Of a stretch of DNA of 64,000 nt, positions 18,133 through 25,643 are shown in pieces (within the stretch, counting starts at the first letter, position 1; every line of letters begins with the position of its first letter). A model generated the notes under the pieces. It did no database searches. It was given only the letters and a program-made list of their open reading frames with translations, and was not told where the DNA came from. The stretch is from contig NZ_AULB01000020.1 of assembly GCF_000425065.1 (NCBI RefSeq), positions 1 through 64,000 of the forward strand, read 5' to 3'. The DNA is from Actinomadura rifamycini DSM 43936. GTDB taxonomy: Bacteria; Actinomycetota; Actinomycetes; Streptosporangiales; Streptosporangiaceae. The position numbers and the translations under genes were made by a program.

Positions 18133-18144
18133 TTACACGTGTAA
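18133..18144. promoter_or_regulatory. LacI-type operator, site 3 (perfect palindrome)
   Basis: TTACACGTGTAA is perfectly symmetrical and lies in the middle of the gap between the two divergent MFS genes. It is the best copy of the motif in the window. Apart from the operators, the gap shows no gene. Confidence 0.7.
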
Positions 18145-18310
18145 CTTCGAGTGCAGGGCAACGTAACAGCGGGGGAGTGTCGTGGCAAGGGTCTGGATGC
18201 GGGGTCGAGGACCCGTCGTCGTCCCATGGCCTCCGAGATGTCGGCCGGTCGCCGGTGAGTCGGCTCTTGCCGCGGTGTGAGCTCGGCTGTTAACGTCCTC
18301 GCAGCGTTAG

Positions 18311-18322
18311 TAACACGTGTAA
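18311..18322. promoter_or_regulatory. LacI-type operator, site 4
   Basis: TAACACGTGTAA has GTTAG and GTAAC on its two sides, extending the dyad to about 22 bases. It ends 50 bases before the preferred start of the rightward MFS gene. This argues that the long in-frame extension upstream is not coding. Confidence 0.65.
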
Positions 18323-18372
18323 GTAACTCGAGCGGCGGTCCGCTCGCTTCCGAAGCCACCCCGGAGAACGTG

Positions 18373-19659
18373 TTGTCCGAACCTGTTCCCCTGCCGTCCG
18401 TCGCGACGCACGAGACGTCCGCGTCCCCGGACGGGCCGAGCCGTGTCGGCGGCGGGTTCGTCGCGGTCTACGTCGTGGCGTACCTCGCCGTGTACATCGC
18501 GGTCATGACACCGGTGCTGGCGTCTCTCGCCATTCGCCTCGAGCAGATCGACCCCGATGGCAAGGAGGCGGCTCTCGGCCTGGTGGTCGGGGTGGGGACC
18601 CTCGTCGGGCTCGTGTCCGGTCTGGTCTTCGGGGTGCTCAGCGACAACACCGCCTCCCGGATGGGGCGCCGCCGTCCCTGGATGCTGGCCGGCATGCCGG
18701 TGCTGGTCGCCGGTGCGCTGCTCATTGCGGCGTTCGGGTCGGTGGCCGGGGTCCTGGCGGGCTACGTGGTCATGCACCTGGGCCTGAGCATGATCATGTC
18801 GCCGCTGACGGCGATCCTGCCGGACCAGGTGCCCGAGGAGCAGCGCGGGAAGGTCGGCGGGCTGATCGGGTTCACCGCGCAGATCGCCGGGGTGGCCGGG
18901 TTCCAGTTCGCGGGCGCCCTCAGCGGCTCGACGACGCTGCTCTTCCTGGTGCCGGTACTGGTGGCCTGCGGCGGAGTGCTGGTGCTCGTCGTGCGGATGC
19001 CCGACCCGCGGCTTCCGAAGGACGCGCGCCGGTCCGGCGACCTGGCCGGGCTCGCCCGCAGCCTCGTGTTCGACCCGCGGCGCCACCCCGACTTCGGGTG
19101 GGCCTTCGTGGGGCGGTTCCTGATCCAGTTCAGCCTGATGGTCCTGTCGACGTACCAGCTGTACTTCCTGACCGATCACCTGGGATACGCGCTGGACGAC
19201 GTGACCGGGCTGCTCGCGATCACCGGCGGGGCCGGGCTGGTGATGACCACGGCGGGGGCGGTCGCGAGCGGTTTCCTCTCCGACCGGCTGAGGCGCCGGA
19301 AGCCGTTCATCTACGCGGCGGCCGGTCTCTTCACGGTCGGTTTCCTGGTCGTGGCCTCGGCCTCCTCGTTCGCCGGCGTGCTCGTCGGCTCGCTGTTCAT
19401 CCTCTTCGGAGCCGGGGTGTTCGGGGCCGTGGACCTGGCGCTGGCGGCGGACGTCCTGCCCGACCGGGAGCGGGAGGCGGGCAGGTTCATGAGCATCTTC
19501 CACATCGCCAGCGCGCTTCCCCAGTCGGCGGCGCCGGTGGTGGCGCCGCTCGTCCTGGCGCTGGGAGGCGGTGGGAACTATCCGCTGCTGTTCGTGTTCG
19601 CGGCGGGGGTCGCGCTCCTCGGCGGACTGAGCGTCCGGCCGATCAAGGGGGTTCGCTAG
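18373..19659 (+). CDS. MFS sugar transporter
   Basis: A 428-residue carrier with about 12 hydrophobic segments. Landmarks are GVLSDNTASRMGRRRPWML (loop 2-3) and GFLSDRLRRRKPFIYAAAG (loop 8-9), a layout seen in glycoside/sucrose-type MFS carriers. TTG 18373 has GGAG six bases upstream; GTG 18370 is close behind, and the frame is open back to 18277. Operator 4 lies just upstream. Because the rhamnosidase genes follow downstream, uptake of a rhamnoside or rhamnose is the likely job. Confidence 0.87.
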   Translation: MSEPVPLPSVATHETSASPDGPSRVGGGFVAVYVVAYLAVYIAVMTPVLASLAIRLEQIDPDGKEAALGLVVGVGTLVGLVSGLVFGVLSDNTASRMGRRRPWMLAGMPVLVAGALLIAAFGSVAGVLAGYVVMHLGLSMIMSPLTAILPDQVPEEQRGKVGGLIGFTAQIAGVAGFQFAGALSGSTTLLFLVPVLVACGGVLVLVVRMPDPRLPKDARRSGDLAGLARSLVFDPRRHPDFGWAFVGRFLIQFSLMVLSTYQLYFLTDHLGYALDDVTGLLAITGGAGLVMTTAGAVASGFLSDRLRRRKPFIYAAAGLFTVGFLVVASASSFAGVLVGSLFILFGAGVFGAVDLALAADVLPDREREAGRFMSIFHIASALPQSAAPVVAPLVLALGGGGNYPLLFVFAAGVALLGGLSVRPIKGVR

Positions 19660-19667
19660 CGTGCTAC

Positions 19668-19679
19668 TTACACGTGCTA
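19668..19679. promoter_or_regulatory. LacI-type operator, site 5
   Basis: TTACACGTGCTA within the partly symmetrical context CTACT...AGTAAC. It lies between the MFS stop and the GH78 start (19726), placing the glycosidase operon under the same LacI regulator. Confidence 0.6.
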
Positions 19680-19725
19680 GTAACCGTGCGCGCTTCGGCC
19701 GAATCTTGATGAGGGGGACCATTCG

Positions 19726-22476
19726 ATGACAGCACACGTCGGCACCATCCGTTTCGAGCATCTGCGCGAGCCGCTGGGCGTCGGGACGCCGCGTCCGCGC
19801 GTGTCGTGGATCGTCGAGGCAGGCGGGGACGGGTGGACGCAGAGCGCGTACGAGATCGAGGCGCGCGGCGAACGGGTCCGGGTCGATTCCGGTGAGTCGG
19901 TGCTGGTGGCGTGGCCGTTCGCGCCGCTGGCGTCGCGCGAGCGGGTCGCGGTGCGGGTGCGCGTCCAGGGGCCGGACGGTTGGTCGCCGTGGAGCGGCGG
20001 GGCGCACGTCGAGGCCGGGCTGCTGAAGCCGGACGACTGGTCGGCGCGGTTCGTCGGCCCCGGTGAGGGCTCGCTGGTCCGCGGCGAGTTCGAGGTGCGC
20101 GGCCCGGTGCGGTCGGCGCGGCTGTACGCGACGGCCCTCGGGGTCTACGAGGCGGAGCTGAACGGGACGGTCGTCGGCGATCACGTGCTCGCCCCGGGCT
20201 GGACGGCCTACGGCCATCGGCTGCGCTACCAGACGTTCGACGTCACCGGGCTGCTGCGGGAAGGCGCCAACTGCCTCGGGGCCGTGCTCGGCGACGGCTG
20301 GTACCGGGGACGGCTCGGCTTCGAGGGCAAGCGCGCCCTGTACGGCGACCGGCTCGCGTGGCTCGCGCAGCTCGAGGTCGTCTACGAGGACGGGACGGGC
20401 GAGCGGTTCGGCACCGACGCGTCCTGGCGGGCGGCGTCCGGCCCGCTGGTGTCGTCGGACCTGTACGACGGCGAGGTCCACGACGCGCGGCTGGAGCGTC
20501 CGGGCTGGTCGTCGCCCGGCCACGACACCGGCGGCTGGTCGCGGGTCGAGGTCGTGGAGCGCGACCCGTCCACGCTCGTCGCCCCGACGGGACCGCCGGT
20601 GCGCAGGACCGAGGTCCTGGCGCCCGTGGAGACCGGGACGAAGCCGGACGGCACCCGGATCGTCGACTTCGGCCAGAACCTGGTCGGCAGGCTGCGGGTC
20701 ACCGCGCGCGGCCGGGCCGGGGAGAAGATCGTGCTGCGGCACGCCGAGGTGCTCCAGGACGGCGAATTGTGCACCGCCCCGCTGCGCACGGCCCAGGCGA
20801 CCGACACCTACGTCCTGCGCGGCGGCGAGGACGAGACGTGGGAGCCGCGCTTCACCTTCCACGGGTTCCGCTACGCCGAGATCAGCGGTCCGGTGCGGGA
20901 CGTCGCCGCCGTGGTGTGCCACTCGGACCTGGAGCGCACCGGCTGGTTCACCTGCTCCGATCCGCTGGTGGAGCGCCTGCACGAGAACGCCGTCTGGAGC
21001 ATGCGCGGCAACTTCCTCGACGTGCCCACCGACTGCCCCCAGCGGGACGAGCGCCTCGGCTGGACGGGCGACCTGCAGGTGTTCGCGCCGACGGCGTCGT
21101 TCCTGTTCGACAGCGCCGGCCTCCTGACGTCCTGGCTCGCCGACCTGGCCGCCGAGCAGCGGCGGGACGGCCTGGTGCCCTTCATCGTGCCGAACGTGAT
21201 GGGGGCGACCACGAACGCGGCCGCGGCCTGGGGCGACGCCGCCGTGATCGTGCCCTGGGTGCTGTACCGCCGGTACGGCGACGCGGGCGTCCTCGAGTCG
21301 CAGTTCGCCGGAATGCGCGCGTGGGTCGACCACGTCGCGGGGCTGGCCGGGCCGGACGGGCTCTGGAACAGCGGCTTCCAGTTCGGCGACTGGCTGGACC
21401 CGACCGCGCCTCCGGAGCGGCCGGAGCAGGCGAAGACCCCGCCCGAGATCGTGGCCACCGCCTACTTCGCGCGGTCGGCCGACCTGCTGTCGCGGGCCGC
21501 CGCCGTCCTCGGCCGCGCCGAGGAGGAAGGCCGCTACCGCGCCCTGGCGGACAGGGTCCGCCGGGCGTTCCAGGACGAGTACACCACCGCGTCCGGCCGG
21601 CTGCTCAGCGACTCGCCCACGGCGTACGCGCTGGCGCTGGAGTTCGCGCTGCTGCCCGGCTCCGCGCAGCGTCGCCACGCGGCGGCGAGGCTCGTCGAGC
21701 TGGTGCGCGGAAGCGGCTACACCATCGCCACCGGGTTCGTCGGGACGCCGCTGATCTGCGACGCCCTCACGGAAGGGGGGCACGTCGACGCGGCCTACCG
21801 GCTGCTGATGCAGCGCGAGTGCCCGTCGTGGCTCTACCCCGTCACCATGGGCGCCACGACGATCTGGGAGCGGTGGGACAGCCTCCTGCCGGACGGCACC
21901 GTGAACCCCAGCGGCATGACGTCCTTCAACCACTACGCGTTGGGCGCCGTCGCCGACTGGCTGCACCGCACCGTCGCCGGGCTCGCCCCGGCGGCGCCCG
22001 GCTACCGGGAGATCGAGATCCGCCCCCGGCCCGGCGGTGGACTGACCCGCGCGGGCGCCCGGCTGCGCACGCCCTACGGCGCCGCCGAGTGCTCCTGGCG
22101 GATCGAGAACGGACGCCTCGCCGTGAAGGCCGTCGTCCCCGCGAACGCCACCGCGCACGTCGCCCTGCCGGGCGCCGACCGGTTCACCGTCGGCTCGGGT
22201 GCCTACCGCTGGGACGTCCCGTACGCCGCCGACGGGGACGACGCGGCGCCGCTCACTCTGGACAGCACCCTCGCGGAGGTCGCCGACCGGCCCGGCGCGC
22301 GGCAGGTCCTCGGCGACGCGATCGTCCGGCGGCTTCCGGAACTCGCCGAGCACGTCGAGGCGGGGCTGGGTGCCGTCCAGCAGAACATGACCGTCCGCGA
22401 GGCGATCGCGATGATCCCGGGCGGCGGCGACGAGTTGCCCGCCGACATCGAGGCCGGCTTCGCCCGGCTCGGCTGA
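19726..22476 (+). CDS. GH78 alpha-L-rhamnosidase
   Basis: A 916-residue enzyme without a signal peptide. N-terminal beta domains (from IRFEHLREPLGVGTPRPRVS) precede an (alpha/alpha)6 barrel containing FLDVPTDCPQRDERLGWTGD with candidate general acid E442. MGATTIWERWDSLLP carries the likely second catalytic Glu. A C-terminal beta domain follows. An extra roughly 70-residue helical tail after it (LAEVADRPGARQVLGDAI) is not usual for GH78. ATG 19726 follows GAGGGGGA. It should release terminal L-rhamnose from imported glycosides in the cytoplasm. Confidence 0.93.
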   Translation: MTAHVGTIRFEHLREPLGVGTPRPRVSWIVEAGGDGWTQSAYEIEARGERVRVDSGESVLVAWPFAPLASRERVAVRVRVQGPDGWSPWSGGAHVEAGLLKPDDWSARFVGPGEGSLVRGEFEVRGPVRSARLYATALGVYEAELNGTVVGDHVLAPGWTAYGHRLRYQTFDVTGLLREGANCLGAVLGDGWYRGRLGFEGKRALYGDRLAWLAQLEVVYEDGTGERFGTDASWRAASGPLVSSDLYDGEVHDARLERPGWSSPGHDTGGWSRVEVVERDPSTLVAPTGPPVRRTEVLAPVETGTKPDGTRIVDFGQNLVGRLRVTARGRAGEKIVLRHAEVLQDGELCTAPLRTAQATDTYVLRGGEDETWEPRFTFHGFRYAEISGPVRDVAAVVCHSDLERTGWFTCSDPLVERLHENAVWSMRGNFLDVPTDCPQRDERLGWTGDLQVFAPTASFLFDSAGLLTSWLADLAAEQRRDGLVPFIVPNVMGATTNAAAAWGDAAVIVPWVLYRRYGDAGVLESQFAGMRAWVDHVAGLAGPDGLWNSGFQFGDWLDPTAPPERPEQAKTPPEIVATAYFARSADLLSRAAAVLGRAEEEGRYRALADRVRRAFQDEYTTASGRLLSDSPTAYALALEFALLPGSAQRRHAAARLVELVRGSGYTIATGFVGTPLICDALTEGGHVDAAYRLLMQRECPSWLYPVTMGATTIWERWDSLLPDGTVNPSGMTSFNHYALGAVADWLHRTVAGLAPAAPGYREIEIRPRPGGGLTRAGARLRTPYGAAECSWRIENGRLAVKAVVPANATAHVALPGADRFTVGSGAYRWDVPYAADGDDAAPLTLDSTLAEVADRPGARQVLGDAIVRRLPELAEHVEAGLGAVQQNMTVREAIAMIPGGGDELPADIEAGFARLG

Positions 22477-22495
22477 CCGAGAGAGAAGAGGCATC

Positions 22496-23266
22496 ATGAT
22501 GCGACTCGCCGACCGACGCGTGCTGATCACGGGGGCGGGCTCCGGCATCGGCCGGGCCACGACGCTGCGGCTGCTCGCCGAAGGCGCCCGCGTGGTGGCG
22601 GGCGACATCGCCGAGGACGGGCTGAAGGAGACCGCCGCGCTGGCCGCGGAGGCCGGGACGGCCGACCGGCTCACCGTCACGCCCGTCGACATCGCCGACG
22701 AGGCCGCGGTCGGCGCGGCCGTCGCCGCGGCGGTCGAGAGCCTCGGCGGCCTGGACGCCCTGGTCAACACGGCGGGCATGCTGCGCGGCGCGCACACCCA
22801 CGAATGCTCGCTGGAGCTGTGGAACCGGGTCATCGGGGTGAACCTCACCGGAACCTTCCTGATGACGAGGGCCGCGCTGCCCGCGCTGCTGGAGTCCGGG
22901 CGGGGCGTGGTGGTGAACTTCAGCTCCACCTCGGCGTTCTTCGCCCACCCGTTCATGGCGGCCTACTCGGCGAGCAAGGGCGGCATCGCCTCCTTCACCC
23001 ACAGCCTCGCGCTCGAGTACTCCGAGCAGGGCCTGCGGGCCGTGAACATCGTGCCGGGCGGCATCAGCAGCGGCATCACCGACAACATCGCCGACCTGGT
23101 GCCCGCGGACGTCGACTGGAACCTCTTCCTGAAGCTGACCCCGGCGATCGGCGACGGCATGCCCGGCCCGGAGAACGTCGCCGGGGTCGTGGCGATGCTC
23201 GTCTCCGACGACGGCGCGTTCGTCACCGGCACCGAGATCCGCATCGACGGCGGCGCCCACCAGTGA
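22496..23266 (+). CDS. SDR-family oxidoreductase
   Basis: A 256-residue classical short-chain dehydrogenase. The cofactor loop is TGAGSGIG, and DIAD and NTAG motifs follow. The active site is Ser in NFSSTSAF with YSASKGG. The C-terminus is VTGTEIRIDGG. AAGAGG precedes the tandem ATG ATG at 22496. Sitting between GH78 and GH3, it may oxidise L-rhamnose or another released sugar, but the sequence alone does not show the substrate. Confidence 0.88.
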   Translation: MMRLADRRVLITGAGSGIGRATTLRLLAEGARVVAGDIAEDGLKETAALAAEAGTADRLTVTPVDIADEAAVGAAVAAAVESLGGLDALVNTAGMLRGAHTHECSLELWNRVIGVNLTGTFLMTRAALPALLESGRGVVVNFSSTSAFFAHPFMAAYSASKGGIASFTHSLALEYSEQGLRAVNIVPGGISSGITDNIADLVPADVDWNLFLKLTPAIGDGMPGPENVAGVVAMLVSDDGAFVTGTEIRIDGGAHQ

Positions 23267-23319
23267 CCCCGCCGCCCCCGGCGGACCGACCCGCAACCGA
23301 CATGAAAGGAACCGCGAAC

Positions 23320-25569
23320 GTGCCGCGAACCGACCCCGCCGGCCTCCCGCTGGAGCGGAAGGCCGCCCTGCTGTCAGGGCGCGACTTCTGGAGGACGGAG
23401 CCGGTGGACGAGGCGGGCGTCCCCTCGATCGTCCTGTCCGACGGGCCGCACGGCATCCGCCTCCAGAAAGGGGAGGCCGACCACATGGGGGTCCACGCGA
23501 GCCTCCCGGCCACGTGCTTCCCGCCCGCCGTCGCCATCGGGTCGAGCTGGGACGTCGAGGCGGCGGCCCGCCTGGGCGCCGCCATCGGCCGCGAGGCCCG
23601 GGCGCTGGGCGTCGACGTGGTCCTCGGCCCGGGCGTGAACATCAAGCGCTCGCCGCTGTGCGGCCGCAACTTCGAGTACTACTCCGAGGACCCGCTGCTG
23701 TCCGGGGCGCTCGCCGCAGCGCACGTGAACGCCCTGCAGGGTGAGGGGCCGGGGGCGTCGGTGAAGCACTTCGCGGCCAACAACCAGGAGACCGACCGGA
23801 TGCGCGTCAGCGCGGACGTCGACGAGCGCACCCTGCGCGAGATCTACCTGCCCGCGTTCGAACGCGTCGTCACCGACGCCCGGCCCGCGACGGTCATGTC
23901 GTCCTACAACCGGATCAACGGCGTGCCCGCCTCGCAGAACCGGTGGCTGCTCACCGAGGTGCTGCGGGAGGAATGGGGGTTCGACGGGGCCGTGGTCTCC
24001 GACTGGGGCGGCGTCTACGACCGGGTCGCCGCGCTGGCCGCCGGGCTCGACCTGCAGATGCCCGGGGACGGCGACGGCGACGCCGCGGTCGTCCGCGCCG
24101 TCCGGTCCGGCGACCTGGACGAGGCCGTCGTGGACGCGAGCGCCCGCCGCGTCGCGGACCTGGCAGGCCGCCGCGCACCGGCGACGGGAGTCTTCGACAC
24201 CGACGCCCACCACGCCCTCGCCCGGGAACTCGCGGCGTCCTGTGCCGTGCTGCTGAAGAACGACGGCGCCGCCCTGCCCATCGGCGCGGACGTGCGGCGC
24301 ATCGCCGTCATCGGCGAGTTCGCCGCCGCGCCGCGCTACCAGGGCGGCGGCAGCTCCCACATCAACCCGACCCGCGTCGACGCGCCGCTGGAGGCCGTCC
24401 AGGCGCTGGCCGCCGACCGCGGTCAGACCGTGACCTACGCGCGCGGGTTCGCGCTCGACGGCGACGGCGACGGGACGGACCTGCGGCGGGAGGCCGTCCG
24501 GGCGGCGGAAGAGTCCGACATCGCCGTCGTCTTCCTCGGCCCCGCCAAGGACGCCTCCGAGGGATACGACCGCGCGGACATCGACCTGCCCGCCGAGCAG
24601 GTCGAACTCGTCCGCGCCGTGGCGGCCGCCGCCCCGCGGACCGCGGTGGTGCTGTCGAACGGCGGGGTGGTCTCCCTGGAGGGCTTCCACGACGACGTCG
24701 ACGCGATCCTCGAGGGCTGGCTGCTCGGCCAGGCCGGGGGAGGGGCCGTCGCCGACCTGCTGTTCGGCGTCGCCGTCCCGTCCGGCCGGCTGGCCGAGAC
24801 GATCCCGCTGCGCCTGCAGGACACCCCGAGCCATCTGAACTTCCCCGGCGAGCAGGGGCACGTCCGGTACGGCGAGGGCGTCATGGTCGGCTACCGGTAC
24901 TACGAGACGGCCGACCGCGCGGTCCGCTACCCGTTCGGCCACGGCCTGAGCTACGCCACGTTCGCGACCGGCGACATGGACGTCGCCATGACCGGAGAGG
25001 ACACCGCGACCGTCACCGTGACCGTGACCAATACGGGGGAGCGGGCGGGCGGGCACGTCGTGCAGGTCTACGTCGCCACGACCGCCGGGCCGGTCCGCCG
25101 TCCCGCCCGGGAACTGCGCGCCTTCACGAAGGTCTTCCTCGACCCCGGCGAGTCGAGGACGGTCGAGTTCCCGCTCGACCGGCGCGCGTTCGCGTTCTAC
25201 GACGTCGAACTCGGCCGCTGGGCGGTCGCGCCCGGCGACTACACGGTGCAGATCGGTGAGAACGCGGCCCGCGTCGTCGCCGAACGGACGATCACCCTCA
25301 CCGGCGACGCGGTCGCCGCGTCCCTGTCCCTGGACTCCCCGGTCGCCGACTGGTTCGGCCACCCGGTCGTCGGCCCGGTCCTCACCCGGACTCTCAGCGC
25401 GGGCATGACCGACGAACAGCGACGGGAGTCCGAGAAGCACGCCGACATGCTCGACATGGTCGCCTCGCTGCCGATGCGGCAGTTCCTGGCGTTCGTCAGC
25501 GTCCCCGCCGAGGACCTCGAGGCGATGATCGAGCTCAGCGAGCAGGCCCCGGCGTCCGCCCCGGCCTGA
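23320..25569 (+). CDS. GH3 beta-glucosidase
   Basis: A 749-residue family 3 glycoside hydrolase. The nucleophile is probably D228 in VVSDWGGVYD. Other landmarks are KHFAANNQETDRMRVSADV, a C-terminal alpha/beta sandwich (GEFAAAPRYQGGGSSHINPT) and a fibronectin-III-like end (VQVYVATTAGPVRRPARELR). GTG 23320 has AAAGGA nine bases upstream; ATG 23302 is in frame but has no ribosome site. There is no signal peptide. It should remove beta-linked glucose or a similar sugar after rhamnose is cleaved. Confidence 0.92.
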   Translation: MPRTDPAGLPLERKAALLSGRDFWRTEPVDEAGVPSIVLSDGPHGIRLQKGEADHMGVHASLPATCFPPAVAIGSSWDVEAAARLGAAIGREARALGVDVVLGPGVNIKRSPLCGRNFEYYSEDPLLSGALAAAHVNALQGEGPGASVKHFAANNQETDRMRVSADVDERTLREIYLPAFERVVTDARPATVMSSYNRINGVPASQNRWLLTEVLREEWGFDGAVVSDWGGVYDRVAALAAGLDLQMPGDGDGDAAVVRAVRSGDLDEAVVDASARRVADLAGRRAPATGVFDTDAHHALARELAASCAVLLKNDGAALPIGADVRRIAVIGEFAAAPRYQGGGSSHINPTRVDAPLEAVQALAADRGQTVTYARGFALDGDGDGTDLRREAVRAAEESDIAVVFLGPAKDASEGYDRADIDLPAEQVELVRAVAAAAPRTAVVLSNGGVVSLEGFHDDVDAILEGWLLGQAGGGAVADLLFGVAVPSGRLAETIPLRLQDTPSHLNFPGEQGHVRYGEGVMVGYRYYETADRAVRYPFGHGLSYATFATGDMDVAMTGEDTATVTVTVTNTGERAGGHVVQVYVATTAGPVRRPARELRAFTKVFLDPGESRTVEFPLDRRAFAFYDVELGRWAVAPGDYTVQIGENAARVVAERTITLTGDAVAASLSLDSPVADWFGHPVVGPVLTRTLSAGMTDEQRRESEKHADMLDMVASLPMRQFLAFVSVPAEDLEAMIELSEQAPASAPA

Positions 25570-25643
25570 CGAACCGCCGTGGCCCGCCGAGCGGTCCGCG
25601 CCGGGCCACGGCACCCACCCACCCCGCACACCAGGAGTCCCCC

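Noticed and set aside
18277-18372. Longer N-terminus of the rightward MFS protein (GTG 18277)
   Set aside because: It would place operator 4 inside the coding region and has no ribosome site; TTG 18373 with GGAG fits better.
18307-22956. A 1549-codon open frame on the minus strand opposite the MFS and GH78 genes
   Set aside because: It is a shadow produced by high-GC codon bias. It lacks a ribosome site, is rich in Arg/Pro/His/Gln without domain patterns, and the plus-strand genes are clear families.
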